A stretch of 64,000 bases of DNA, taken from contig CAVYFA010000011.1 of assembly GCA_963767715.1 (NCBI GenBank), forward strand, positions 199,348 to 263,347. Direction: 5' to 3'. Numbering within the stretch: position 1 is the first letter of the stretch; each line of letters starts with the position of its first letter. Origin of the DNA: CAVSXS01 sp963767715 (GTDB lineage: Bacteria; Chloroflexota; Ktedonobacteria; Ktedonobacterales; Ktedonobacteraceae). Of the stretch, positions 43,946 through 53,581 are shown piece by piece. The notes under the pieces were generated by a model that was not told the origin of the DNA, did no database searches, and was given only the letters and a program-made list of their open reading frames with translations. The position numbers and the translations under genes were made by a program.

Positions 43946-46556
43946 ATGCTGGACAAATTTATCAATCTCATTCCGCCTCACGTTAGAAATAATATTAGAG
44001 ACCACATCGTGGACACTCTAGCAGACAGCTTCTTCAGATAATCGCTGGCGCAAACTGATTAACTCCTTTCGCTCGGATGCCGAATTTCGGGACGCTTTTG
44101 ACGAGGCTTTAGGGCGTGCTCTTCAGCGGTTCACTACCGAGTATCAGTGATAAGGCGCTTATTGAAGCCTTAACACATACACGCTTCTGGGATTTACCTC
44201 GTGTGCAAAACGCATTAATAGAGGTTGTTACCAGACCATCTTCTTATCTTGAGCCAGAACGTGATTACCCTTTTCCATTCCTTTGCCGATGTCGTACCTA
44301 CAATAGATCCTGAAAGAGTCAATCAAGCGTTGGGTTACTTCTTGCAGTGCTTAGGAGATGAAGTGACCACTATTCCACAACTTGCCCCGATCTATCAAGT
44401 ACAGCTCCACAAAATCTCGCTTGAGCAGGCACGTCAAATGGTAGCTACCTTGCAAGAACTAGAACGAGATCAGCGGCAATGGATGTCCGCGCTCTTAGAA
44501 AGCCTCTCTCAAACGCCATTACCTGCTAGCCGCACCCGCTGATCAGTCTACTACCCAGGCCCGACCGAAGGTGTATTACAACTTGCCACCACGCTACGGT
44601 GAATTTTTAGGTCGAGAGAGAGATGTTACACGGGTGCTGGAGGGTCTAGGTTCCCGCTGGCCGCTCATCTCCATCGAAGGGATGGCTGGTATTGGAAAAA
44701 CAACCTTAGCGATCGAGACAGCGCGCTCCTGTCTGCCAGGGACCTCAAGCAGCCCTCGATCCACCATTTGAGGCGGTAGTCTGGGTTTCGGCAAAGGACC
44801 AACCAGAAAAGAAGCAGTGGTTGAATGAGGTGCTTGATACCACGGCCCGGGTGCTAGACTATCCTGCCATCACCCAAATGCCACCTGAGCAAAAACCAAC
44901 CGAGATAGACCAGTTACTACGAAACTGCCGCACCCTCGATTATGGTAGACAACTTTGAGACCATAGAGGACCCAGGAACTCGTGGCCTGGATACAGCTTG
45001 TACCAGAGCCGAGCAAAGCGCTTATCACGACGCGCTACGGCCAACTACGCAGAGCATGGGACATTCATCTGGGAGGACTTAGAGGGAGCTGAGGCGCTAG
45101 CACTTATCCGCAAGAATGCGCGACGATTGGGATTGCAGCCGGTCGAGAACGCCGCAGAAGAAGTATTACAGCCCCTGCTACAAGTCACCGAGGGCAATCC
45201 TAAAGCTATCGAGATGGCCCTGGGTTATATCAAGCGAGGCAGATTGAGCCTGGATGAAGTGGTAGAGCATCTGTACGCGGCTAGCAAGACTGTTGAAGGG
45301 CTGTTTGATGATTTGTTTGCCCACTTCTGGAACGAAGATCATCAGCAGGGATGCTCAACAAATCCTGATGGTTTCCTCATTCTTTGTGAATTCAGCGAGC
45401 AAAGAAGCACTCGCAGCCGCATCTGGATTGGCAGGGTATCACCTGGACTCCGCGCTGGAGCAGTTGGTAGATCTCGCACTCTTAGACATCAACAAAGAAT
45501 GGGTAACGTCTAGCCAGCACTACAGTATCCATCCACTCACACGGGCCTTCGCCAGTGCTAAGTTGCGCGAGGTACCGGAGTTTGAAGAGCAAGCGAGACT
45601 AGCGCTGGAGTAACTACTACGTGGATTATGCGACTCGAAGCCTGGTGCGAGAGAAGCCCCAGGGACGCTATTGGAACACACTCACGAGCTATGACGTGCT
45701 CAAGTTCATCGATCAAGAGTGGAGCAACTTTCAGCAGGTGCTAGCCTGGCTAGATCAGCATGGACAAGATCAACTTCTAGTCGAACTGATGATGCTCCTT
45801 GTCCATTACATGGGCAGACGGATAAAGTATGTAGAACGCATTTACTATGTTCAGCAGGCTACAATTGCAGCTAACAGACTAGGACAGAAGGAAGATGAGG
45901 CACTGTTTCGCATTGATGGCCTTGGATGGACTCTCATAGAAGAGTGCCGCTTCAGCGATGCAGAACAGGAAATTATGACTGGCCGACGCATCGCTGAGAA
46001 CATCGACAACGGCAAACCTGAAGCTATCAACCTCATCGCTTTGGCGAATACCTTCCTTGCAAGGTTGTTTCTCGAGCAAGGAGATGTAGAAAAAGCTATC
46101 GCGTTTATGAGCCAGGTCGATCCGACTAAGTGTAAACCGGTGATACAACATAGAGCCTATACCATAGCAGGCAATATTGCAGAGGAGAAGAATGAGAATC
46201 AGGAAGCTATCAGACTGTATGAGAGAGCAAAACTTCTTAGCCAGGAATATCGCAGTGAAGGGTTAGATACCGAGATACATTATCGTATAGGCTTCGCATA
46301 CCTAGCTATTGGAGATCTAAAACATGCAGAAGCTGAGTTCAACGAAGGCCCTATTAGGCATTGAGCAATATGGCGTTACTTTCGAAGCAATGTATGATAA
46401 GTATGGGCTGGCAGTGTGTTGCAAGGGCGAAAGGTGAGAGAGACAAGGCTCTTCAGTTAGCAAGGGAAACAAGGGAGGAATTATCTCGTCTGGTTAATTC
46501 TCACCGATTGCTGAATCAATTGGATGACTTCTTGAAGAGTTTTGAGGTTGAGTAAG
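43946..46556 (+). pseudogene. Decayed NB-ARC/TPR STAND gene
   Basis: Fragments in changing frames read in order: 'MLDKFINLIPPHVRNNIRDH' (43946), 'FRSDAEFRDAFDEALGRALQ' (about 44060), 'DKALIEALTHTRFWDLPRVQ' (about 44150) and 'VNQALGYFLQCLGDEVTTIP'. A P-loop 'GMAGIGKTTLA' (about 44680) comes next, then a winged-helix-type part ('AIEMALGYIKRGRLSLDEVV') and TPR-like helices (45621-46364). At least seven frame changes separate them. The N-terminal region of about 200 residues is a helical effector-type domain I do not recognise. Its density of breaks exceeds that of any other gene in the window, so real decay is likely. The IS1 relic lies immediately upstream. Confidence 0.75.
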
Positions 46557-46737
46557 TTCTTAGAAACTGGCGCGAACAACAAGAGGTATAACCAGGAAGG
46601 GAGATAGTTTACCTGTATCATTCTCATGGTGACCACTACCCGAGGCCTGTACTTCACGCTTGGAAAACCCCAATGCGCTCACCCACGAACTCTTCGGTAG
46701 ATGGGTGAGCCGCATATCCAAACAGCATCAACGGGCC

Positions 46738-47487
46738 CTACGGGTTCCGTAGATAGAGGGAGATGGCCTCTTCGGCATAGGGCCGGCCGCTGGCGCGGAT
46801 AATGCGGGCCAGTTCGTCGACATCAAATGGGACGTGACGGAAGGTGATGCCCAGACGGGCGTCTTCCGAGGTGACGATGGCGTAATCGGCCCAGGGGTCG
46901 ATACGCATGCGCCCACGCGCGAGGTCGGAGAGCTCCCAGTTATAGGCCAGGCTCACGCTGCCCGGATTGAAGTACCAGGAGTTACCCAGGCGGCGTATCT
47001 GCTGGGTGTGAGTATGCCCACCAGTGAAGAGCGTGGCCTCGTAGCCAGCCAGGAATTGCCGGACAACGTCATCTGGTGTATCGGGGAGAATGATCTCGTC
47101 GAAGGAACGCGGCGAGCCATGAAAACAGAGCAGGGTCTTCCCGGCTTCCAACGGGATCTCGATAGTGGGGTGAAATTGCTGGACAAAGGCAAGGTCGCTT
47201 TGCGAGAGTTGGGCGAGCGACCAGGCTCGCACTTCGCGCTGTTGCTCGCTCGTCTCTTCCGCCGCAGAGGTGTCCTGGCCCGTGAGCAGCCAGGCATCGG
47301 CGTTGCCCATCACGACCGGGCAGTTCAGCTCGCGCAGCCGTGCCAGGGTCTCAGCCGGCTGTGATCCGCCTTGTAGTGCATCGCCCAGGCAGACGATCTG
47401 CTCAATGCCCTGGCGCCGGATATCTTGAAGCACCTGATCGAGCGTGAAACATTCGCCGTGAATGTCGGAAATCACCGCAAGACGCAT
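46738..47487 (-). CDS. Calcineurin-like metallophosphoesterase
   Basis: The 249-residue protein has all metallophosphoesterase motifs: DxH ('VISDIHGE'), GD ('CLGDALQGG'), GN ('VVMGNADAWL'), H in 'LLCFHGSPRSF', and GHxH ('FTGGHTHTQQ') with the trailing 'YFNPGSVS'. It belongs to the YfcE/ phosphodiesterase-like group, which has two metals in the active site and broad specificity, so the substrate is not predictable. The ATG at 47487 follows AAAGGA by 8-9 bases. The dispersed-repeat end 'gggccctac' appears just beyond its 3' end at 46734. Confidence 0.85.
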   Translation of the reverse strand: MRLAVISDIHGECFTLDQVLQDIRRQGIEQIVCLGDALQGGSQPAETLARLRELNCPVVMGNADAWLLTGQDTSAAEETSEQQREVRAWSLAQLSQSDLAFVQQFHPTIEIPLEAGKTLLCFHGSPRSFDEIILPDTPDDVVRQFLAGYEATLFTGGHTHTQQIRRLGNSWYFNPGSVSLAYNWELSDLARGRMRIDPWADYAIVTSEDARLGITFRHVPFDVDELARIIRASGRPYAEEAISLYLRNP

Positions 47488-47532
47488 GGGAGACATTCCT
47501 TTCGTCAAGTGCCTTAACGGCTGGTTTCGGCG

Positions 47533-48000
47533 CTAATGATGCAAGAGCAGTTGACCCACCAGACTCCTCTCGCCGACAAACACAGCGCCGCCGCTTTGCA
47601 CCGTTTCCCGCATGAGTTGGATCATCTTCTCTCGGTCAGCCTTCATCAGGGCAATCCAGGCGGCCGGGGCAGCGGTGCCTGGATCGTACTCGGCGCTCCA
47701 GTTCGCCATCTCCACCAGGACGGGGATGAGATCGAGCCCTTTTTCCGTCAGGACATACTCCTCTTTGCGCTTATCTTTCTCAGAGGGCTTTTTCACCAGA
47801 ATGCCCTGTTGTTCGAGCTGAGCGAGACGGCTGGCGAGGATATTGGTCGCCATCCCCTCTTCTGATGCTAAAAATTCCCCGTAGGTCTTCTTCCCAAAGT
47901 AGACGATATCACGGATGATCAACAGCGACCATGAATCGCCAAACGTCTCCAGGGCAAAGTTGATCGGGCAGTCCGAGCGCCTTTGCTGCGTATGCTTCAT
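47533..48000 (-). CDS. HxlR-family transcriptional regulator
   Basis: The 155-residue winged-helix regulator has the HxlR pattern: 'CPINFALETFGDSWSLLIIR', 'TYGEFLASEEGMATNILASR', 'LAQLEQQGILVKK'. The N-terminal cysteine in 'SDCPI' is the position that senses thiol or aldehyde stress in several HxlR proteins, so redox sensing is plausible. GAGG lies 8 bases before the ATG. Its promoter overlaps a palindrome (48062-48080), consistent with autorepression. It lies 46 bases upstream of the metallophosphoesterase on the same strand, which may be co-regulated. Confidence 0.85.
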   Translation of the reverse strand: MKHTQQRRSDCPINFALETFGDSWSLLIIRDIVYFGKKTYGEFLASEEGMATNILASRLAQLEQQGILVKKPSEKDKRKEEYVLTEKGLDLIPVLVEMANWSAEYDPGTAAPAAWIALMKADREKMIQLMRETVQSGGAVFVGERSLVGQLLLHH

Positions 48001-48048
48001 AGACTCAACCTCTTCACTTTTTCCGATTTCCCTTCTCGATATGAGAAT

Positions 48049-48080
48049 AGTATAGCATATTTACTTGCAATTTGCAAGTA
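48049..48080 (-). promoter_or_regulatory. Promoter and palindromic operator of the HxlR gene
   Basis: On the minus strand, -35 TTGCAA (48072-48077) and -10 TATACT (48049-48054) are separated by exactly 17 bases. The -35 lies inside the 19-base palindrome tacttgcaatttgcaagta (48062-48080), which has 9-bp arms and a single central base. Binding of a dimer there would block the promoter. Confidence 0.7.
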
Positions 48081-48156
48081 ACGTCGCCTCTCTACAGACA
48101 TGTGGAGATAAGGGCTGTCATCCCTTCGCTGCGCGAATTATGGTCTCGCGGCGGAC

Positions 48157-48555
48157 TTAACGGCTGGCTTCGGCGCTAATGATGCAATCGATACATTCGT
48201 CTAGATTGGTGCAACGACAATTCAGGCCTTGCGCCAGAATCAGCTTCATTCCCTGTATCTTGCGCATCAATGCATCCACCTGGGCCAGTTTCTGGCGGGC
48301 GAGGGTGTGCCAGCGCTCAGAGAGGGGAGTGTCGTCATCCAGTTCGTTGATGAGGGTTTGAATTTCCGCAATGGTCAGGCCGGCCGCCTGGGCGACCTGA
48401 ATAAATGAGAGCCGGCGCAAGACATCGGGGGTGTAGCGCCGCCGACCAGAGCTGCGCTGGGGCGGCGGCAGGAGCCGGACGCTCTCATAATACCGAATAG
48501 CCGAGGCACGCATGCCGGCACGCTTTGCTACTTCGCTGATCGTCAGTTCTTCCAT
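48157..48555 (-). CDS. MerR-family regulator with C-terminal cysteine cluster
   Basis: The 132-residue protein has the MerR winged helix ('TISEVAKRAGMRASAIRYYE'), a dimerisation helix and a C-terminal cluster 'CRCTNLDECIDC' with four cysteines. Such clusters hold an iron-sulfur centre (SoxR) or metal, so it is a redox or metal sensor. The spacing differs from classic SoxR (C-x2-C-x-C-x5-C), and I do not assign the name. The ATG at 48555 follows AAGGA. A MerR-type promoter with a central perfect palindrome lies just upstream and points away towards the thioredoxin gene. Confidence 0.85.
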   Translation of the reverse strand: MEELTISEVAKRAGMRASAIRYYESVRLLPPPQRSSGRRRYTPDVLRRLSFIQVAQAAGLTIAEIQTLINELDDDTPLSERWHTLARQKLAQVDALMRKIQGMKLILAQGLNCRCTNLDECIDCIISAEASR

Positions 48556-48575
48556 AAAAGTATCCTTGAAAAGGC

Positions 48576-48606
48576 TTGACTTCAAGTGCACTTGAAGAAG
48601 TACACT
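48576..48606 (+). promoter_or_regulatory. MerR-type operator-promoter with 19-bp spacer
   Basis: On the plus strand, TTGACT (48576-48581) and TACACT (48601-48606) are separated by 19 bases. The spacer is occupied by the perfect 18-bp palindrome cttcaagtgcacttgaag (48580-48597). A long spacer with a central palindrome is the hallmark of promoters activated by DNA distortion by MerR regulators. The direction is away from the merR gene, towards the thioredoxin gene about 180 bases on. Confidence 0.75.
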
Positions 48607-48680
48607 TCCATTGTAGCCTATAATATGCGGATCGGCTAGAGGGAGAAGCGTTGGGGGGGTGTGTGAAAAAGTCAATGGAC

Positions 48681-48722
48681 TGGCCGATAAATCGGCGGTG
48701 GGCGCGGTGAACCGGCCCCTAC
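48681..48722 (+). repeat. Dispersed 'ccgataaatcgg' intergenic repeat, copy 6
   Basis: It reads ggccgataaatcggcggtgg, then gcgcggtgaaccggccccta. It matches copy 1 in having a diverged second half. It lies between the MerR-type promoter and the thioredoxin gene, so it would be in the leader of that transcript. Confidence 0.75.
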
Positions 48723-48784
48723 TTTTGTTTACATACAACGCAGGGGGTGGGTTGTATAGATATGGAAAGGATTGCGTATAAGCT

Positions 48785-49132
48785 ATGGATGGAAATGATA
48801 TGGTCGTGACTGTTACCGACCAGGATTTTGTTGAGCAGGTTGTGCGTGCGCCGCTGCCGGTGATCGTCGATTTCACGGCCGCGTGGTGCCCGCCGTGCCG
48901 CGCGCTGGCTCCCGTTTTCGAGAGACTGAGCCGGGGCTATGCCGGCAGGCTGCGTTTTGCGCGCATGGATACCGATGAGAACCTGCAGACGCCGGTGCGA
49001 GTGGGCGTCCAGGGCATGCCCACGCTGGTGCTCTTCGCTAATGGCCGGCCGGTTGGGCGCCTGGTCGGCCCGCATCCGGCACGTTTGCAAGCGGATATTG
49101 ACCGCCTGCTCGCGCAGGTTGGGGCTCTGTGA
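48785..49132 (+). CDS. Thioredoxin-like protein (WCPPC active site)
   Basis: The 115-residue protein is a complete thioredoxin fold with active site 'AWCPPCR' in place of the usual WCGPC, and the cis-proline 'GMPTLVLF'. The Pro-Pro dipeptide should shift the redox potential and occurs in a subset of bacterial thioredoxins. It reduces protein disulfides, probably with the thioredoxin reductase encoded at 55046. An alternative start at the ATG at 48800 has better spacing from GGATGGA. It may be controlled by the MerR-type promoter upstream. Its stop is 3 bases from the convergent hydrolase stop. Confidence 0.85.
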   Translation: MDGNDMVVTVTDQDFVEQVVRAPLPVIVDFTAAWCPPCRALAPVFERLSRGYAGRLRFARMDTDENLQTPVRVGVQGMPTLVLFANGRPVGRLVGPHPARLQADIDRLLAQVGAL

Positions 49133-49135
49133 CTA

Positions 49136-49964
49136 TTATGTAGTGGACGGCATGGGTGCGTCGAGAAATGCGTTGATCATCGAGGCCAGCCAATCGGCGC
49201 GGTCGACGAGTGTCACATGCGTCGTGCCGGGGAGTATGGCAAGCTGGGAACGCGGCAGGCCGACGAGATCGCCGACCACGCCGCCGCCGAGCAGGCGAAA
49301 CATCTCGACCACGTGCTCCGGGCGCACGATATCGGAGTCGCCAATGATGAGCAGGGTGGGCGCTTTGACCGATTGAATGGCCTCGCGTGACCAGCCTGAG
49401 GGTCGTGCGGTCGAGATGCGCTATCTTCGCGACCAGCCGGTGCCAATGCTCCGGGTGTGGCGCGATGCTGGCGTATTCCTGCTGGAACGGGGAGCCATCC
49501 AGGTCTTCGGGTTGCATGGCCTCGCCTGCCGACAGGAGTTCGGGGTAGAGGCCGTCGCGTCTATAGCTCGTTCCCCCTGCCCAGACGAGTTTGCGCACCA
49601 TGGCGGGAAAGCGAAGAGCGATCTCCAGGGCAACGGCGCCCCCCGAACTATAGCCGAAGAAGTCGGCCTGCTCGATGTTGAGATGGCGCAGGAGAGCGGT
49701 GGTATCCTCCGCCCACTGCTCGATACTGAAGGGACGATCAATGTCGGCTGTATGCCCATGTCCCTGCTGCTCGACCGCGATAATCCGCCGCGTCGAGGAA
49801 AGCTTCGGCAACACCTTGCCGAACGAGGTGCCAATAGTCGAGAGATTGCCGTGCAGCAGCACCAGCGGCCGACCGCTTCCGTGGATTTCGTAGTACATCT
49901 CCAGACCGTTCACGGGAACATAGCCACTCTCGACGGGCGTGCTGGGATGATTCTGTGTTGTCAT
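49136..49964 (-). pseudogene. Alpha/beta hydrolase, single frame break
   Basis: The first 190 residues are a standard alpha/beta hydrolase: 'LVLLHGNLSTIG' for the oxyanion hole and 'GYSSGGAVALEIALRF' with the nucleophile serine. Near 49390-49400 one base moves the frame. In the other frame the protein continues 'WSREAIQSVKAPTLLIIGDS' (with the acid residue) and 'LAILPGTTHVTLVDRADWLA' (with the catalytic histidine), ending at 49136. The whole length would be about 276 residues. Because both halves are well conserved, the break is recent or a sequencing error. The substrate is unknown. Confidence 0.75.
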
Positions 49965-50027
49965 GTCTATTTATACTCTTTCATGATAGTAGCGGATGAA
50001 ATGACTGGAAGCGATGCGTGGCCCCGG

Positions 50028-50597
50028 TTATGGTTTATCAGGCTGGTAGGTGAGCAGCACGACACCTGAACCCAATGTCCTGGTCTCGACCAGTTTGAGC
50101 ACTTTCTTCTCGTTCCCTCCCTGGAACAGACGTTTCCCGCTGCCCAGAACCACCGGAAAGATCATGAGGCGATATTCATCGATGAGGTCGCGCTCGTGAA
50201 GTGTGCGGACCAGTTCGCCACTGCCGAAAATCAGTACATCCTGACCAGCTTCCTGCTTGATTCTGGACACTTCTTCCGCCAGGTCGCCCTTGATCAGGGT
50301 GGCGTTCCATGTCACTTCAGAGAGGGTTGTCGAAGCAACGTATTTGGGCAGGGTGTTCATCCTCTCACCATAGGCCCCGGTTCCAGGCATATTTGGCCAG
50401 GCGGCAGCAAAGCCTTCATAGGTGCGGCGGCCCAGCAGAAGCGCATCGCAGGCGAAGAGTTCCTCGAATTTATACTGCTGCTGTTCCGCTCCCCCAAATC
50501 CAAAGCTCCAACCGCCGTATTTAAAGCCTTCGGCGCCGCCGGGATCTTCTATAACGCCGTCCAGCGTCACATACTCGGAAACAATGATTTTTCTCAT
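50028..50597 (-). CDS. Dihydrofolate-reductase-like (RibD C-terminal domain) protein
   Basis: The 189-residue protein matches the RibD_C/DHFR-like family: 'IIVSEYVTLDGVIEDPGG', 'LLLGRRTYEGFAAAWP', and 'VLIFGSGELVRTLHERDLID' followed by 'VVLGSGKRLF'. These proteins bind NADPH and reduce small heterocycles; most stand-alone copies have no assigned substrate. An excellent ribosome site (AAGGAG, about 7 bases before) supports the ATG at 50597. It is downstream of no obvious partner; the convergent-strand gap to 50857 is empty. Confidence 0.85.
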   Translation of the reverse strand: MRKIIVSEYVTLDGVIEDPGGAEGFKYGGWSFGFGGAEQQQYKFEELFACDALLLGRRTYEGFAAAWPNMPGTGAYGERMNTLPKYVASTTLSEVTWNATLIKGDLAEEVSRIKQEAGQDVLIFGSGELVRTLHERDLIDEYRLMIFPVVLGSGKRLFQGGNEKKVLKLVETRTLGSGVVLLTYQPDKP

Positions 50598-50857
50598 GGT
50601 GTTCTCCTTCTTTCTTTTGTCGATATGATGGTGCTTGCAATGTGCCAGTGCGCGATGTCCATCAGGATTCTCGACGAGAGAGCCCGCGCAACCATTGCTT
50701 TAGTGAGAGTATACGTGAGAACGGACCGGAACACATCCCTTGAACAAGGTGTTATGGCTACGTATCTTCAGCTTCCAACAGGCGAATGAGGGCAAGGGGT
50801 TCTACCTGGAATCAGGTAGACGATGCTCAGGCTGTACGGATGGTGAGGAATGGCGGG
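50598..50857. other. Intergenic region, nothing recognised
   Basis: The 260 bases between the RibD-like gene and the end of the LuxR-type regulator hold no gene, RNA or repeat that I can recognise. Confidence 0.4.
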
Positions 50858-53445
50858 TTAGACCAGGTGCCGGTCGAGCGCATAGCGTGTGGCAGCACTA
50901 CGCGAGGAGACCTGGATTTTCCCATAGATCGCCTTCAGGTGGGTGTTGACAGTGCGCGGACTGATGACGAGTTGCCCGGCAATCTGGGCGTCGGTCAGGC
51001 CCTGCGCCAGCAGGCGCAACACCTCCATTTCGCGCGCCGTCAGCCCGGAAGGCGCGGTGGGTGGCGTTTTCGCCGGCGGAGTTGGGCGGATCTCTGAAGG
51101 GATCGTCAGCGGTCCTCGAGCTGACAGGGCTTGCTCCCAGGTCATGCTATGTCCCTCGGCCCACGCCAGCGCAAAGGCTTGCTCACCCATTTGGGCGCGT
51201 GCGGCAGCGAGGGAGCGCTCGTAGCCGGCACGGGAGACGGGTGGCAGGGGCGTGCCGAGCGAATCGCGCAGGGCGGCGGCCGCGGCCAGGAGCCGGACTG
51301 CCCATGTCGTCTCACCCTGCCGCGCGACCACAACGGCCAGACCTTCGAGCGTGGGAGCAATATCCACGATGGCCAGACCTAGCAGCAGGCTCTCTTCATA
51401 CATCGTGCGTGCTGCTGCATGGTTCCCCTCCGCGGCGATGACCCTTGCGAGAAGAGCGCGCGTCGAGGCGAGCATTCCCTGATTCCCGGCCTTCTGCCAG
51501 AGTGCGTGGCTTTTTTCAATCAGCCGGCGAGCGGTCGTCGTCTCCCCTCGAGCGAGGGCAATCTCCCCGTGGAGAGCGAGCGCAAGAGCTTCGGCACTCG
51601 TGCTGCCCGTTTCCGAAGCTCTCGCGAGAGCCTCCTCTGCTAAGCTGTGGGCTCGCACGAGATCGCCCTGCCAATACACCACACGTGTCAGGGTCATGAG
51701 CGACATCGTCACCCCGGTGGTGTCGCCTATTTCCCTGCAGATTGCTCTCGCTTGCTCTGCCAGGGGGTGGACCCTGGCATACTCACCCTGATAGAGGACC
51801 ACCAGGGCCAGGGCACCCAGCGCCCAGGCGGTGAGGGTCTTGTCGCCGATCTCAGCGAGGTACACCAGGCTCTCCTCAAATAGCTTTGCGCCGCTGCCAG
51901 ATCCCAGCGCGCGAAAGCGATGTGGGCCAGATGAAAGGTGGCATTGCCCATCCCTTGTGTGTCACCGATCTCTCGGGACAGCGCCAGGCTCTCCTGACAC
52001 AGTACTTCTCCGCGCTCGACGTGGCCCAGGGAAGCGGCCAGGCTTCCAGTAGCCCACAGGGCTCTGGCGCGCGGTGGCGTTGCCACTCGCTCGGATTTCT
52101 CCAGGGCTCGCTCCAGCACGTTCCACCCCTCATGCAGGTGTTCCTGCGCATACCAGAACCACCACAGAGCTGTCCCCATCTGTAGGGCCAACTCCGCTTC
52201 TCTCTGCTCAAGCAACCAGTTCATGGCTGCTCGCAGGTTGTCATGCTCCTGCTCCAGCCGCGTAAACCACATTGCCTGCTGTGGGCCGTTCCATGTCTGT
52301 TTTGCTGCTTCCGCCAGCGCCTGGTAGTAGGCCGCATGAGCCTGATGTGTGGCTTCCGCCTCTCCAGAGGCCTCGAGCGCCTCTTGCCCATATTCACGGA
52401 TGGTCTCCAGCATCACGAGACGCGGCTCTGCTGCTTCCTGCTCGATCTGCCGCAGCAGGCTCTTGTCGATGAGGGAAGCCACTCCATCCAACGCCGAGAC
52501 GGTGGGAGTCTGGGTATCGAGAGCAGCGCTGATCTCCTCGAGGGCCTGGAGGGTGCAGCCACCGGCAAAGACAGAGAGCCGCCGGAAGAGGCGCTGCTCA
52601 CCGGCGTCGAGCAACTGATAGCTCCAGTCGATGGTCCTGCGCAGCGTCTGCTGGCGCGCGGGTGCGTCGCGTACACCGCTCGTCAACACGGCAAGGCGCC
52701 GGTCCAGCCGAGCGAGCAGCGCGGGTGGAGGCAGCAGTTTGATGCGGGTCGCGGCCAGTTCAATCGCCAGTGGCAAGCCATCCAGGCGGGTACAGATCTC
52801 GGCGACGGCAGGGGCGCTGGCATTACTCACCTGGAAATCGGGCTTGAGCGCCTGGGCGCGTGCAATGAAGAGTGCCACCGCCTCATTCTGCGACAGCGTC
52901 ACGAGGTCGGTCAAGTGGTTGAGATCGGGCAGCGAGAGCGGCGGGACGGCAAACTCATACTCAGCCGCGAGGTGGAGCAGCGTACGGCTGGTAACCAATA
53001 GCTTGAGGTGTGAGCAGCGTGCCAGGAGGTCCGAAAGTCTGGGCGCGGCGCTCACCACCTGCTCGAAGTTGTCGAGCACGAGTAACAGCAGCTTCTCCTG
53101 CAGGTAGGCCTGCAGTTGCTCCAGCATCGGCCGTGTGGGGCTCTCTTTCACACCCAGCGTCTGGGCGATTGTCGGCACGACCAGTTCGGCATCACTGATG
53201 GGAGCCAGGTCCACGAAGAAGATGCCATCGATGAAGTGGTTACTGAGTCCGGCGGCTGCGTGCAGGCCCAGGCGCGTTTTGCCACTACCGCCGGGTCCGG
53301 TCAGGGTCAGCAGACGCACGTCTTCGCGCAGCAGGAGTTGCTGCACTACAGCGATTTCCCGCTCGCGCCCAATGAGCGGCGTGGGCTGAATGGGCAGGTT
53401 GTGCGGGTAGGTGTCGAGTGTCAAGAGGGGCGGAAAATCAACCAC
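50858..53445 (-). pseudogene. Large LuxR-type regulator with STAND ATPase, one frame break
   Basis: The N-terminal ATPase has P-loop 'LTGPGGSGKTRLGLHAA' and Walker B 'LLLLVLDNFEQ'. A TPR-like helical region follows, and a C-terminal LuxR helix-turn-helix ('LTAREMEVLRLLAQGLTDAQ', 'RTVNTHLKAIYGKI') ends at 50858. The GTG at 53445 is the probable start because GGAGGAGG lies 6 bases upstream. One base is missing near 51893 in the helical region; the frames otherwise join cleanly ('FEESLVYLAEIGDKTLTAWA'), giving about 860 residues. This class of ATP-dependent activators senses inducers through the TPRs. The target genes are not apparent. Confidence 0.8.
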
Positions 53446-53581
53446 AGGAGACCTCCTCCAACCTGGAAACACACAATCCACCGGGGCCCGCAGATCGCGA
53501 GCCACAAGGATCATTTCTGAGCATTATACCCCATCGTCGAGGCAAAGAACGAGGAAGCGGAAAAGAAAAAATAGCTTCTTC

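Noticed and set aside
29288..46556. A single integrated genomic island or prophage spanning the eroded region
   Set aside because: No integrase, attachment-site pair, phage structural gene or conjugation gene is seen; the tRNA genes are about 26 kb away and not flanked by a repeat of their ends.
48157..48555. Calling the MerR protein SoxR
   Set aside because: The cysteine spacing (C-x-C-x5-C-x2-C) differs from the classic SoxR cluster.
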